Positions 8,042-16,802 of a stretch of DNA of 40,330 bases are shown one piece after another (position 1 is the first letter of the stretch; each line of letters opens with the position of its first letter). Below the pieces are notes generated by a model that did no database searches, had not been told where the DNA came from, and saw nothing but the letters and a program-made list of their open reading frames with translations. This stretch comes from JABMQB01 sp964575025 (lineage in GTDB: Bacteria > Bacteroidota > Bacteroidia > Bacteroidales > Prolixibacteraceae), in assembly GCA_964575025.1 (NCBI GenBank), contig CAZNPV010000034.1, forward strand, positions 1 through 40,330, written 5' to 3'. The position numbers and the translations under genes were made by a program.

Positions 8042-9523
8042 TTACCTTTTACGGAAATTTAGTATCCTTTTTAACCGGTTTTTTTCCCTGAAAAAAATAA
8101 CAACCAGGAATACCAGCAACAGTCCGGTGTTGAAACCGTATTTTAAAAGCGGGGTAAACGTTTGCGAAAAAGTGGATACAGCATAAAGTGAAACGGCTAA
8201 CCCTGTATACAGAAAAATTGACTTCAGGTCGTACGATATGGGGTAATATTTCTGTCCCAACACATAAGAAATCACCATCATCACCAGGAAACAGGTAAAG
8301 ACCGCAAGAGCAGATCCCATGTACCCGATCAGTGGAATTAACACAATGTTCATCCCCAGGGTAATGGCAGCCCCGACCAGCGCAATGTAGGCTCCGTACC
8401 GGGTTTTATCGACCAGTTTATACCACAACGAAAGCGCATAGTAAATCCCAAGGAACAGGTTTGCCATCAGAATGATGGGGACAATCTTCAGCCCCTCGTG
8501 GTAAAGCGGGTCGATCAGGATTTTAACAAGATCGATATACAACATGATGCCCAGGAAAATCAGCAGCCCGAAAATCACGAAATAGTTCATGATCACAGCA
8601 TGAACCTGTTTATCATCTTTGGCTGTTCCACGTGAAAAGAAAAACGGTTCAAAGGCATAACGGAAGGCCTGGATGAACATATTCATTAAAACGGCAATTT
8701 TGTAGTTGGCCCCATAAATACCCACCTGATACATCGGGTCCCGGCCTTCCGGAATCAGGAAGGGTATCAGAATTTTATCGATGTTCTGGTTCACCATGCC
8801 GGCCAGTCCCACAATCAGGATGGGAAACGAATAACCCAGCATTTTAAACAGCAAAGAACGATCGAAGTCGAATTTTATTTTCAGGATTTCAGGCAAAAGC
8901 AAAAGCAAAGTTACTGTTGTGGCAAGCAGGTTGGAAATAAACACATACCCCACCCCGATTTCAGGCGAATAAATCAACGAAACCACCGAACCGGGGTTGT
9001 GTCTGAGCAGGTAAGGGCATAACGACAGGAAAAACAGGTTAAATCCGATGTTCAGGGCTATGTTAACCAACTTGATAGAGGCAAACCGGATCGGGCGGTT
9101 ATCGAGCCTCAGTTTGGCAAAAGGGATAGAGGTAAAAGCATCGACCCCGACAATAATCCCCAGCCATAGGATGTATTCACTTTGTTCTTCGTAGCGGATC
9201 AGCGATGCCAGGTTATCCTTAAAAAGGACTATAAACAGGATAAACAGGAATGAAGTACCAAAAAGTGACAATACCGATGTGGAATACACTTTTTCGGGTT
9301 GTTCCGACCGCGATGCAAACCGGAAAAAACCGGTTTCCATGCCATAAGTCAGAAAAACCAGAAAAAAAGCCACATACGAATAGAGGTTGGTTACCACGCC
9401 GTAAACCTCGGGCAAAAACAACCTCGAATAATAGGGAACCAGCCACCAGTTCAGGAAACGCCCGATGATGCTGCTCATCCCATAAATGGCCGTGTCGCTT
9501 GCTAATTTTCTGTAGGTGTTCAA
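8042..9523 (-). CDS. Polysaccharide flippase (Wzx/RfbX-like, MATE/MOP superfamily)
   Basis: This 493-residue membrane protein has about 12-14 hydrophobic segments and the N-terminal pattern of Bacteroidota lipid-linked oligosaccharide flippases (KLASDTAIYGMSSIIGRFLNWW). The MOP superfamily moves lipid-linked glycans, or lipid II in the MurJ branch, across the inner membrane. No glycosyltransferase cluster is beside it. The start is TTG (9521-9523); no ATG or GTG is found in frame between the stop upstream and residue 15, and a TATCTTTG promoter box 16 nt upstream supports starting here. A parS-like site lies inside the gene at 8624-8639. Confidence 0.88.
   Translation of the reverse strand: MNTYRKLASDTAIYGMSSIIGRFLNWWLVPYYSRLFLPEVYGVVTNLYSYVAFFLVFLTYGMETGFFRFASRSEQPEKVYSTSVLSLFGTSFLFILFIVLFKDNLASLIRYEEQSEYILWLGIIVGVDAFTSIPFAKLRLDNRPIRFASIKLVNIALNIGFNLFFLSLCPYLLRHNPGSVVSLIYSPEIGVGYVFISNLLATTVTLLLLLPEILKIKFDFDRSLLFKMLGYSFPILIVGLAGMVNQNIDKILIPFLIPEGRDPMYQVGIYGANYKIAVLMNMFIQAFRYAFEPFFFSRGTAKDDKQVHAVIMNYFVIFGLLIFLGIMLYIDLVKILIDPLYHEGLKIVPIILMANLFLGIYYALSLWYKLVDKTRYGAYIALVGAAITLGMNIVLIPLIGYMGSALAVFTCFLVMMVISYVLGQKYYPISYDLKSIFLYTGLAVSLYAVSTFSQTFTPLLKYGFNTGLLLVFLVVIFFREKNRLKRILNFRKR
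8624..8639. other. parS-like site 1
   Basis: TGTTCCACGTGAAAAG matches the first 14 of 16 positions of the ParB-binding palindrome TGTTYCACGTGRAACA. It lies inside the flippase gene. Together with the sites at 18684 and 24842 it suggests a centromere region. Confidence 0.55.
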
Positions 9524-9539
9524 ACGCGTGATTTTTTTT

Positions 9540-9547
9540 CAAAGATA
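9540..9547 (-). promoter_or_regulatory. Candidate -7 box upstream of the flippase
   Basis: TATCTTTG on the minus strand matches TAnnTTTG exactly, 16 nt before the TTG start at 9523, leaving a very short leader. No clear -33 TTTG is seen. Confidence 0.45.
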
Positions 9548-9712
9548 ATGCATTTGGAAGAGAGTGGCTAAAATTTTATGTGAATCAGAATTTGCATCAA
9601 CCTCTGGTGTTTAAAACAACTCATCCTTTTTTCGCAGAATACGCTATATTTGTTCGTGAAACGGATTAATTCTGCTTTTATGAAACGAGCCCCAATGGTT
9701 CAGGGTAAGATA

Positions 9713-9760
9713 TTCCGATACATATCGGAAATACCTTTGAAAAGAAACAATTACAATCGT
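9713..9760 (+). promoter_or_regulatory. Promoter plus conserved leader of the glutaminyl cyclase gene (copy A of a recurrent module)
   Basis: A palindrome with arms TTCCGATA and TATCGGAA (9713-9730) is followed by TACCTTTG (9732-9739, exact TAnnTTTG) and the leader AAACAATTACAATCGT directly before the ATG at 9761. The same box-leader arrangement precedes the tdh gene and the MG2-plug gene, and the leader alone precedes fecR. There is no Shine-Dalgarno sequence; the leader is A-rich, as is usual before Bacteroidota starts. Confidence 0.6.
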
Positions 9761-10831
9761 ATGAAAAAGCTTCTTTTCCTGTTGTTAATGCTGTTGCACC
9801 TGGTTCCTGTTCTTATATCCTGCTCCGGTAATTCCAACCGTTCCAGGAAGCCGGTCAGCTCGATCACACTGCTACCGGTTCAGAAAGATTACCGGATCAA
9901 TGAACCGGTTACCATTCAGGTGAATACCAAACTTCCCAACGGGGAAATAAAAACCATAGCACTCTATTACGAAAATGAATGCATCGCCACGCATACCGGT
10001 CTGAATTTTGAAGTCACGCTGGAAAAAATAAAACAGGTGGGTCCCAATTCATTAAAGGTTGTTGCCACAAAAACCGATGGGATTACCAATACGCGGTACA
10101 AAACATTTTCAGCGCTCTCCGACATCTCCCCTGAGAACTATGGCATTGAGGTAATCCGGGAATACCCTCATTCCCGGGAATTCTTTACCCAGGGACTGGA
10201 AATGGTGGATGGGTTTCTTTATGAAAGTACCGGCCAGGAAGGTACTTCTGCAATTTACAAAATCAGCCTTCCTTCAGGGAAGGTGGTTCAGCAAAAAAAA
10301 CTGAACGATCAATACTTTGGCGAAGGGATCACTATCCTGAACGATAAAATATACCAGCTTACCTACCGTGCCCAAAAAGGATTTGTTTACAGGCTTACTG
10401 ATTTTGCCCTGATCGACAGTTTTTCTATTCACACCACTGAAGGCTGGGGCCTTACAAACGATGGGAAAAACCTGATTATGAGCGATGGAACCCAAAAACT
10501 CACCTGGATTAGTCCGGAAACTTTCTCGGAGGTCAGGCACCTTTATGTAGCCAGTGATAAAATATACCAGGAAGCGCTGAATGAACTGGAATACAACAAC
10601 GGATTTATCTACGCCAATGTGTGGTCAAAAAATTACATCATCAAAATAGATCCTGAAAACGGAAGGATCCTTGCAACCATTGATTTATCGGAACTATACT
10701 CCCTTTTTTCCACTGAAACGCCCGTTGACGTACTGAACGGTATTGCGTTCCATGAGGAATCAGGAAACCTGCTCGTGACCGGAAAATACTGGCCTTTTTT
10801 GTTTGAAGTAAGACCAGTTAAATCAGAATAG
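9761..10831 (+). CDS. Plant-type glutaminyl-peptide cyclotransferase lipoprotein
   Basis: From the ATG at 9761 the product has 356 residues. It opens with a lipoprotein signal (LLHLVPVLISC), then an Ig-like stretch (about 30-125), then a beta-propeller of the plant/bacterial type I glutaminyl cyclase family: YPHSREFFTQGLEM, YESTGQEGTSAIYK, YFGEGITILNDKIYQLTY, TEGWGLTNDGKNLIMSDGT, LNELEYNNGFIYANVW and DVLNGIAFHEESGNLLVTGK. These enzymes turn N-terminal Gln into pyroglutamate without zinc. In Bacteroidota many signal peptidase I substrates expose Gln at +1, as do several in this window, so periplasmic pyroglutamate formation on exported proteins is the likely job. A longer frame from 9650 would begin upstream of the promoter and is rejected. 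Its 3' end overlaps ruvB by 9 bp. Confidence 0.92.
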   Translation: MKKLLFLLLMLLHLVPVLISCSGNSNRSRKPVSSITLLPVQKDYRINEPVTIQVNTKLPNGEIKTIALYYENECIATHTGLNFEVTLEKIKQVGPNSLKVVATKTDGITNTRYKTFSALSDISPENYGIEVIREYPHSREFFTQGLEMVDGFLYESTGQEGTSAIYKISLPSGKVVQQKKLNDQYFGEGITILNDKIYQLTYRAQKGFVYRLTDFALIDSFSIHTTEGWGLTNDGKNLIMSDGTQKLTWISPETFSEVRHLYVASDKIYQEALNELEYNNGFIYANVWSKNYIIKIDPENGRILATIDLSELYSLFSTETPVDVLNGIAFHEESGNLLVTGKYWPFLFEVRPVKSE

Positions 10832-11845
10832 TGTAGGTGAACCTCCGTACCGGACCCGTCCCAGGTGTTTGTATGCCAGATCAGTAACCTCCCGTCCACG
10901 GGGAGTCCTTTTTATAAATCCCTCTTTTATGAGAAAGGGTTCGTATACCTCTTCAATGGTTCCAGCATCTTCTCCCACCGCAGTAGAAATGGTACTGATT
11001 CCCACAGGACCGCCTTTAAATTTATCGATAATAGCAACCAAAATGCGGTTATCCATGTCATCCAGTCCGTACTGATCAATATTCAATGCTTCAAGGGCAT
11101 GCATGGTTATGGCCATATCAATTTCACCGGTACCTTTAACCTGGGCAAAATCGCGGACTCTTCGCAACAGGGAATTTACAATCCGGGGGGTTCCCCTGCT
11201 GCGTGAAGCAATTTCACTGGCTGCCGTATCCTGGATGGAGACATTCAGAATGTCAGCTGACCTTTTCACAATTCCTGTCAATACCCCGGTGTCGTAATAC
11301 TCAAGATGCGATTTAATACCAAAACGGGCCCGCAAAGGGGAGGTTAATAGTCCCGACCGTGTGGTGGCGCCAATCAGGGTAAACGGATTCAGGTCAATCT
11401 GAACTGAACGGGCACTGGGTCCTTTATCCAGCATGATATCAATCCTGAAATCTTCCATAGCCGAATACAAATACTCTTCAACAATGGGAGAAAGACGGTG
11501 TATTTCATCAATAAAAAGAACATCCCGTTCTTCGAGATTTGTAAGCAATCCGGCCAGGTCACCCGGTTTGTCCATAACAGGTCCGGAAGTAATTTTTATT
11601 CCTGCATTCAGCTCATGGGCAATAATATAGGATAAGGTTGTTTTTCCTAATCCGGGTGGACCATGTAGCAATACATGATCCAGAGACTCACCCCGCATGT
11701 TGGCAGCCTTAACAAAAACACGGAGGTTTTCCACAATCTTTTGCTGCCCTTTGAAATCTTTAAAGCATACCGGACGAAGCTTCTGATCCAATTCCTTATC
11801 GCGCTCATCAAAAGCCTTACCCTGCAAATCTATAAAATCATTCAT
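10823..11845 (-). CDS. ruvB: Holliday junction branch migration ATPase RuvB
   Basis: The 340-residue protein has the RuvB landmarks: Walker A GPPGLGKTT (62-70), Walker B FIDEIHR (111-117), the TTRSGLLTSPLRARFG sensor region and the C-terminal winged helix ending RTPRGREVTDLAYKHLG. It drives branch migration of Holliday junctions with RuvA and RuvC, neither of which is in the window. Length is normal. It lies 23 bp downstream of an orphan receiver gene and may share its transcript. Its last 9 bp overlap the convergent glutaminyl cyclase gene. Confidence 0.98.
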   Translation of the reverse strand: MNDFIDLQGKAFDERDKELDQKLRPVCFKDFKGQQKIVENLRVFVKAANMRGESLDHVLLHGPPGLGKTTLSYIIAHELNAGIKITSGPVMDKPGDLAGLLTNLEERDVLFIDEIHRLSPIVEEYLYSAMEDFRIDIMLDKGPSARSVQIDLNPFTLIGATTRSGLLTSPLRARFGIKSHLEYYDTGVLTGIVKRSADILNVSIQDTAASEIASRSRGTPRIVNSLLRRVRDFAQVKGTGEIDMAITMHALEALNIDQYGLDDMDNRILVAIIDKFKGGPVGISTISTAVGEDAGTIEEVYEPFLIKEGFIKRTPRGREVTDLAYKHLGRVRYGGSPTLF

Positions 11846-11868
11846 CTGATTATCGTTAAGGAAAGAAA

Positions 11869-12252
11869 TCAGGTTAACCCCAGAATATCCAGAATATCAT
11901 TTAGTTTGGACATCCGGAATGGCTTTGCCATGTATTCATCCATTCCGTAATGTAAACATTTTTCCCGGTCATTATCCAGGGTATTTGCTGTTAATGCAAT
12001 AATAGGTGTGTGTGTCAAGTTATTCTTTTTCTCAATCTTACGGATATTCATGGAAGTTTCCAGGCCATCCATTCCATGCATCATGATGTCCATAAGAATA
12101 AGATCAAATCGTTCTTTTTCAAATAACTCCAGGGCAGTCTTTCCATCTTCCGCAATTGTTACAGCATGGTGTTCTTTCTGCAAATTAAACGATACAATTT
12201 TCTGATTCAACGGATTATCTTCAACCAACAATATTTTAAACGGTTTTGTCAA
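11869..12252 (-). CDS. Stand-alone response regulator receiver domain
   Basis: The 127-residue protein is a single CheY-like receiver with no output domain. It has the acidic pair in LLVEDN, the phosphoacceptor Asp in LILMDIMMHGMDGLE, the Thr in IIALTAN and the Lys in EYMAKPF. It most resembles receivers attached to hybrid histidine kinases. No kinase is nearby, so it may take part in a phosphorelay encoded elsewhere. The start is TTG (12250-12252); no ATG is in frame upstream, and TATATTTG on the minus strand at 12278-12285 supports a start close to here. The gene lies directly upstream of ruvB. Confidence 0.9.
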   Translation of the reverse strand: MTKPFKILLVEDNPLNQKIVSFNLQKEHHAVTIAEDGKTALELFEKERFDLILMDIMMHGMDGLETSMNIRKIEKKNNLTHTPIIALTANTLDNDREKCLHYGMDEYMAKPFRMSKLNDILDILGLT

Positions 12253-12685
12253 GATATATCTTTATTAATATATATAACAAATATAAAGATTATAATACAA
12301 TATGATATACTGTTTATAAAGGTTAATATCTATTTATGAAAATTTTTAAAGAACTTATAAACCCGGTTTTTCTTTATTAATAACAAATTATAAACCATTT
12401 ATAAAAGTAGCAAAGAGGAATTTATGAACCTGTGAACAAACAAAACAAACATCCTTGTCTGACGTTATTAATAAAAGAGACTTGTTGATTGTCCGTTAGA
12501 ATAATTTTAAAACAATTCATTTTTTCCTCTTGTCTTTTTTTAGTTGATTATCTATATAAAAAACAAAAAATGGTTTACAACTTTTTTTATTAATTAATAT
12601 TTATGATTTTTGAACCAATGTAAATGGATTTATTAACAACCTTACAAAAAGATAACCTGTTTAAATTTAAACAATTTAATAAAAA
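12253..12685. other. AT-rich divergent intergenic region; candidate regulatory region or replication origin
   Basis: This 433-bp gap separates the leftward ruvB/receiver pair from the rightward DUF4175-to-uvrC series. It is very AT-rich with many TTAATAA and TTTATAAA runs. The 9-mer TTATAAACC occurs at 12355-12363 and 12388-12396, and TTATGAACC at 12422-12430, spaced 33 and 34 bp; TTATAAAGG lies at 12314-12322 and TTATTAACA near 12632. No exact DnaA box (TTATCCACA) is present. TATATTTG on the minus strand (12278-12285) is an exact -7 box for the receiver gene; TAAATTTA (12662-12669) is a 7/8 match for the DUF4175 gene. No ORF is supported. Origin function is only a hypothesis, strengthened by the parS-like sites on both sides. 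Confidence 0.45.
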
Positions 12686-15600
12686 ATGACAGAAAGTTTT
12701 AACATCCTTGTTGATAAGCTGAAATTATTCCGTAGGAAGTTTTATATCTATAAACTTGTTAAGGGATTTTTACTGACTTTGCTTGTCAGTATATTGGTTT
12801 ATACTTTGCTTTCGGTCATTGAATATTTGGCCTATCTACCCTCTCCGGCCCGAACGTTTATTTTTTATGCAGCAATTGTTTTCCTAGCTGTTATGATCCT
12901 ACAGTTTGTGTTTGTTCCTTTTTTTCAGTTAATCCGGGTCTTCAGACAACTCAGCGATGAAAATATCAATAAAATCATAGTTACACATTTTCCGGAAATT
13001 AAAGACAAACTATTAAATATTCTTGAACTGGCCAGGCTCAATGACAGCATCTATTCTTCAGAGATTCTCCTGGCAAGCATTGATCAGAAAATAAAACAGA
13101 TTAAAATTTTTAATTTTCAACATGCCATCCGTTTTAAACAATTGAGGTTTATGTTGTTATACCTTATTATAAGCATCCTTGTTGTGGCGGGAATTGTTGT
13201 TTTTGATAAGCCGGTGATTGCAGAATCAAATTACAGGATTATACACTATGACAAGCAGTTTAGTAAGCCGGCTCCGTATGAATTTATCCTGAAAAATGAA
13301 GAACTGATTGTGAACAAAGGGGATGAATACACCCTCCTTTTGCAAGGCCTGGGAGAAAGCCTTCCGCAGGTCGTATACCTGAATATTGAGGGGTCGGATT
13401 ACCTGATGAAGAAAAAGGATAAGAACCATTTCGAATATAAAATAGAATCAGTAATCAATCCGTTTGATTTTTATTTTACCGATTTAAAATATCGTTCCGG
13501 ATCCTATCGATTAAAAATTCTTCCCAAGCCAGGTATTTCGGAATTTCATGTACAGATTATCCCTCCGGAATATACCAGGATGAAAAAAGAAAATATTGAG
13601 AATGTGGGTGATCTGACGGTAGCAGAGGGAACACAGATAGAATGGAAGTTTACCTGTATTGACACTGATTCTTTGTATATACGTTTTGGAGACCAAAAAA
13701 AAATAACAGCCCGGGAAGAGGGAAATGTTTTTATCGCCGATACAGAGGTTCATAAAAATACAGAATACCGGATTTTTATTAAAAATTCCTATATAGATTA
13801 CAAAGAAGTACTTGCATATAACCTGAAAGTTGTTCCGGATCAGTTTCCGGAAATAAGGTTGGTTCAGACACGGGATTCTACTCTCTATTCCCGGTTTTAT
13901 TTTATGGGGGAAATAGCTGATGACTATGGATTTTCCTCCTTGCATTTTCATATGAATGTGCAGGGAAGGGATACAGTTTTTCCATTGCAGATCACAAAAA
14001 ATGTAACCTACCAGGAATTTTATTATACCACTGATTTTAATTTGTTTAATTATGAATCAGAGGAGATAACCTACTATTTTTCAGTTTCAGATAACGATGC
14101 CGTTAACGGGCCCAAAACAACCACTTCCGAAAGTTTTGTGTATTTCACTCCTTCCGAAAGGGAAATCCATGCGTACGATAAGGAACAGTTTGCAGATGTT
14201 GAAAGCAAAATACAAGAAAGCCGGATGCTGGCTGATGAAATCAGAAAGGATGTAAAAGAACTGCAGTATAAAAACCTGGATTCAAATGTGTCGGACTGGG
14301 AAAAATCACAACTGGTTAATGAAATTGTAAACAAAAAGAATCAGCTGGAACAGATACTGGATCAGGTAAAACAACAAAATGATGAGTTGAACAATTTTAT
14401 TAAAACTTTTACCGGAAAGGAACAGGAAATCCTGGAAAAACAGCAGATGATCGAAGAATTGCTGGAACAGGTTTTCAGCGATGAACTGAAGGAATTGATA
14501 GAGGAATTTCAAAAACTGGCAGAAGAGTTTAATGAAAGCCGGTTTAACAACTTGTCTGAAAAGTTGGATATGTCCATGGATGATCTGGCAAAGCAACTGG
14601 ACAGAAACCTGGAAATGTTGCGAAGGATGAAAGTTGAGCAGAAATTTCAGGGTATCATTGATGATTTGTATGAATTGGCTGATATCGAGGAGGATCTGGC
14701 TGTTGAAATAAGTGAAAAAAGAAATTTTGAAGAAGCCAGTGAAAAAGACGGCCAAAACAGGGAAGAGGTGAGCCGCCTTAGGAAAGCACTGGAAGAAGCA
14801 CTGGAGATGAATAATAAACTAAAAAATCCACTTATTTATGATGACTTTGACCAGGAATTCAACGATATAAATGAGAATTTTGACATAAACAGGGAAAACC
14901 TTGAAAAGAAAAGAAGGAATAAAGCTTCACAAAGCATAAAAAGTACATCCGAAAAGATGCAGAATCTGGCATTCAGTATGGATCAACTGCTGCAATCGAA
15001 CATGATGAAGCAACATATGGAAAACATTGACGATATACGTCAGCTCCTGAGCAACCTGTTATGGTTTTCCTTTTCACAGGAGGAAGTCATGATGCAGTTT
15101 TCCGGACTGGATGTCAACGATCCTGTTTTGAATTCATTAAAAAGAGACCAGAAAAACCTCCGGGATCAGAGCAGAGAGATCAAGGATTCATTATACGCAC
15201 TGGCAAACAGGACTCCTCAAATATCCGGTTTGATTAGCAAGGAGTTACTGGAAATGGACATGAATCTGAATAAAACAGAAGATCAGCTTGCTGAAGGTTC
15301 AATCCCTGCATCACGGGTAAGTCAGCAGTTTGTGCTGACATCAGCAAACAACCTTGCCCTCTTTTTATACGACGCGTTGCGCAGGATGGAAGAACAAATG
15401 GCAAGCTGCAGTTCCGGATGTCAGAATTGTGAAAAACCAGGACAGAAACCGGGAGGAGAGAATCTGGATATGCTCCGGAAATCATCGGAAGGGATGAAAG
15501 AACAACTTCAGAGAATGATTGAAGAAATGAAAAAAGGAAATTTCCAAAAAACAAGTAAAATGCTGGGTGAAAGCCTTATGCAACATGAAATGATGCAGAA

Positions 15601-15988
15601 AAAACTACGTGAAATAATGAACAACGGAAACGTGGGTAGTGACGCAAGGGAGACCCTGAAAAATGTGGATCAACTGCTGGAAGAAAACAGATTAGAACTC
15701 ATAAATAAAAGCATTTCACAGAAAACACTGATCCGGCAGAATCAGATAATGACACGATTGCTGGAAGCGGAAAAAGCAGAAATAGAAAGGGATTTTGATG
15801 AGAAAAGAGAATCTGAAACAGCTGACCAGGAGTTTTATAGCAACCCGGTAAAGTATTTTGAGTTTAATAAACAAGAAAAGAACAGACTGGAAAATTTGGA
15901 TCAAAATCTTTTTAAATTAAACAACTTCTATAATAAAAAATACAGGAAATATATCGATTTAATGGACGAACAAGGTGTACGGCAATAA
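12686..15988 (+). CDS. DUF4175-type large membrane protein with long coiled coil
   Basis: This 1100-residue protein starts with two transmembrane helices (about 24-46 and 55-80) and a third near 153-173. A beta-rich region to about residue 490 follows, then about 600 residues of charged Glu/Lys/Gln-rich helix predicted to form coiled coils (for example EQILEKQQMIEELLEQV). The layout fits the DUF4175 family of Bacteroidota, whose function is unknown; automatic annotation sometimes calls it an ATPase, but I see no Walker motif. A small Cys cluster, CSSGCQNC at 908-915, interrupts the helix. It begins a plus-strand operon: the next gene, an RsbW-like ATPase, overlaps its end by 14 bp. A structural or mechanical envelope role is plausible but unproven. 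Confidence 0.82.
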   Translation: MTESFNILVDKLKLFRRKFYIYKLVKGFLLTLLVSILVYTLLSVIEYLAYLPSPARTFIFYAAIVFLAVMILQFVFVPFFQLIRVFRQLSDENINKIIVTHFPEIKDKLLNILELARLNDSIYSSEILLASIDQKIKQIKIFNFQHAIRFKQLRFMLLYLIISILVVAGIVVFDKPVIAESNYRIIHYDKQFSKPAPYEFILKNEELIVNKGDEYTLLLQGLGESLPQVVYLNIEGSDYLMKKKDKNHFEYKIESVINPFDFYFTDLKYRSGSYRLKILPKPGISEFHVQIIPPEYTRMKKENIENVGDLTVAEGTQIEWKFTCIDTDSLYIRFGDQKKITAREEGNVFIADTEVHKNTEYRIFIKNSYIDYKEVLAYNLKVVPDQFPEIRLVQTRDSTLYSRFYFMGEIADDYGFSSLHFHMNVQGRDTVFPLQITKNVTYQEFYYTTDFNLFNYESEEITYYFSVSDNDAVNGPKTTTSESFVYFTPSEREIHAYDKEQFADVESKIQESRMLADEIRKDVKELQYKNLDSNVSDWEKSQLVNEIVNKKNQLEQILDQVKQQNDELNNFIKTFTGKEQEILEKQQMIEELLEQVFSDELKELIEEFQKLAEEFNESRFNNLSEKLDMSMDDLAKQLDRNLEMLRRMKVEQKFQGIIDDLYELADIEEDLAVEISEKRNFEEASEKDGQNREEVSRLRKALEEALEMNNKLKNPLIYDDFDQEFNDINENFDINRENLEKKRRNKASQSIKSTSEKMQNLAFSMDQLLQSNMMKQHMENIDDIRQLLSNLLWFSFSQEEVMMQFSGLDVNDPVLNSLKRDQKNLRDQSREIKDSLYALANRTPQISGLISKELLEMDMNLNKTEDQLAEGSIPASRVSQQFVLTSANNLALFLYDALRRMEEQMASCSSGCQNCEKPGQKPGGENLDMLRKSSEGMKEQLQRMIEEMKKGNFQKTSKMLGESLMQHEMMQKKLREIMNNGNVGSDARETLKNVDQLLEENRLELINKSISQKTLIRQNQIMTRLLEAEKAEIERDFDEKRESETADQEFYSNPVKYFEFNKQEKNRLENLDQNLFKLNNFYNKKYRKYIDLMDEQGVRQ

Positions 15989-16400
15989 AGAAACACAAAC
16001 CATAGATTCAGATATACATAACCTGGGAAAGGTGGAAAAATTCCTGGAACAGTATTTTAAAAACTATACAATAACCTGGGATCGACTCCAAAAATTGATG
16101 GTATGTGTATCAGAGGGTATATCCAACGCCATTATACACGGAAACGGAAACGATATAAAAAAAGTAGTACGGATTGAGGTCGATTGCAACGGAAAGGAAG
16201 CAATCATACTTATTGAAGATGAAGGCAAAGGATTCAATAAAGAGAGGATACCCAACCCGACCCAATCGGAAAACATAAAGAAAGAAAAAGGAAGAGGAAT
16301 CTTTATCATAAGGTCTTATGCTTCAGAAGTGACTTACAAAAAAAAAGGAAGACTGCTGAGAATAAAATTTGATTTGAGTGAAGATACAGTATTATCTTGA
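15975..16400 (+). CDS. RsbW/SpoIIAB-like GHKL ATP-binding protein
   Basis: The 141-residue protein is a stand-alone GHKL ATPase domain with an N box (CVSEGISNAIIHGNGN), a G1 box (IEDEGKGF) and a G2 box (KGRGIFIIRSYA). Single-domain members act as anti-sigma or switch kinases that phosphorylate a serine on an anti-anti-sigma (STAS) partner. No STAS or SpoIIE-type gene is in the window, so the partner is unknown. The start is GTG at 15975, inside the end of the DUF4175 gene, and the ybeY start lies inside its own end, so translation is tightly coupled. Confidence 0.85.
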   Translation: MYGNKETQTIDSDIHNLGKVEKFLEQYFKNYTITWDRLQKLMVCVSEGISNAIIHGNGNDIKKVVRIEVDCNGKEAIILIEDEGKGFNKERIPNPTQSENIKKEKGRGIFIIRSYASEVTYKKKGRLLRIKFDLSEDTVLS

Positions 16401-16800
16401 AGAGATCCCGGATTTTAAGATCCGGAAAAAAAGGATCAATGAATATCTATCCAGATTAATTGAAGAAGAGGGAAAAAAGCTGGGAGAAATCACGGTAATT
16501 TTCTGTTCAGACCGGTATTTATTGACTATAAACAAAGAGTTTTTAAACAGGGATCATTATACAGATGTCATTGCGTTTGACTACTGCCGGGAGGATACTT
16601 TGTCGGGGGATTTGTTTATAAGCATTGAGCGGGTAAGAGAAAATGCAGAAACGTATCATGCGGAATTTGAAAATGAACTTTACAGGGTGTTGTTTCATGG
16701 GGTACTTCATCTGGCAGGATATAAAGATAAAAGCCCGGATGAAATAAAGGAAATGAGAAAGAAAGAAGATTATTATCTTAATAAACTTGTAAAGAAATAA
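16378..16800 (+). CDS. ybeY: Endoribonuclease YbeY (16S rRNA maturation)
   Basis: The 140-residue protein has the UPF0054/YbeY pattern: an ITVIFCSDRYLLTINKEFL strand-helix, DVIAFDY, GDLFIS and the metal motif HGVLHLAGYKDK. Two His ligands (His107, His111) are kept. The third His of the E. coli motif HxxxHxxxxxH is Asp117, a variant I believe is usual in Bacteroidota. YbeY acts in 16S rRNA 3' end processing and late 30S quality control. The start is GTG at 16378, overlapping the upstream ATPase gene by 23 bp; mnmG follows 2 bp after its stop. Confidence 0.95.
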   Translation: MKIQYYLEEIPDFKIRKKRINEYLSRLIEEEGKKLGEITVIFCSDRYLLTINKEFLNRDHYTDVIAFDYCREDTLSGDLFISIERVRENAETYHAEFENELYRVLFHGVLHLAGYKDKSPDEIKEMRKKEDYYLNKLVKK

Positions 16801-16802
16801 GA

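Noticed and set aside
9650..9760. Extended N terminus of the glutaminyl cyclase from 9650
   Set aside because: It would read through the promoter box and palindrome and place 37 residues ahead of a clear lipoprotein signal.
14306..14755. Minus-strand frame of 149 codons opposite the DUF4175 gene
   Set aside because: Phe/Leu-rich translation is what antisense of Glu/Lys-rich coiled coil gives.
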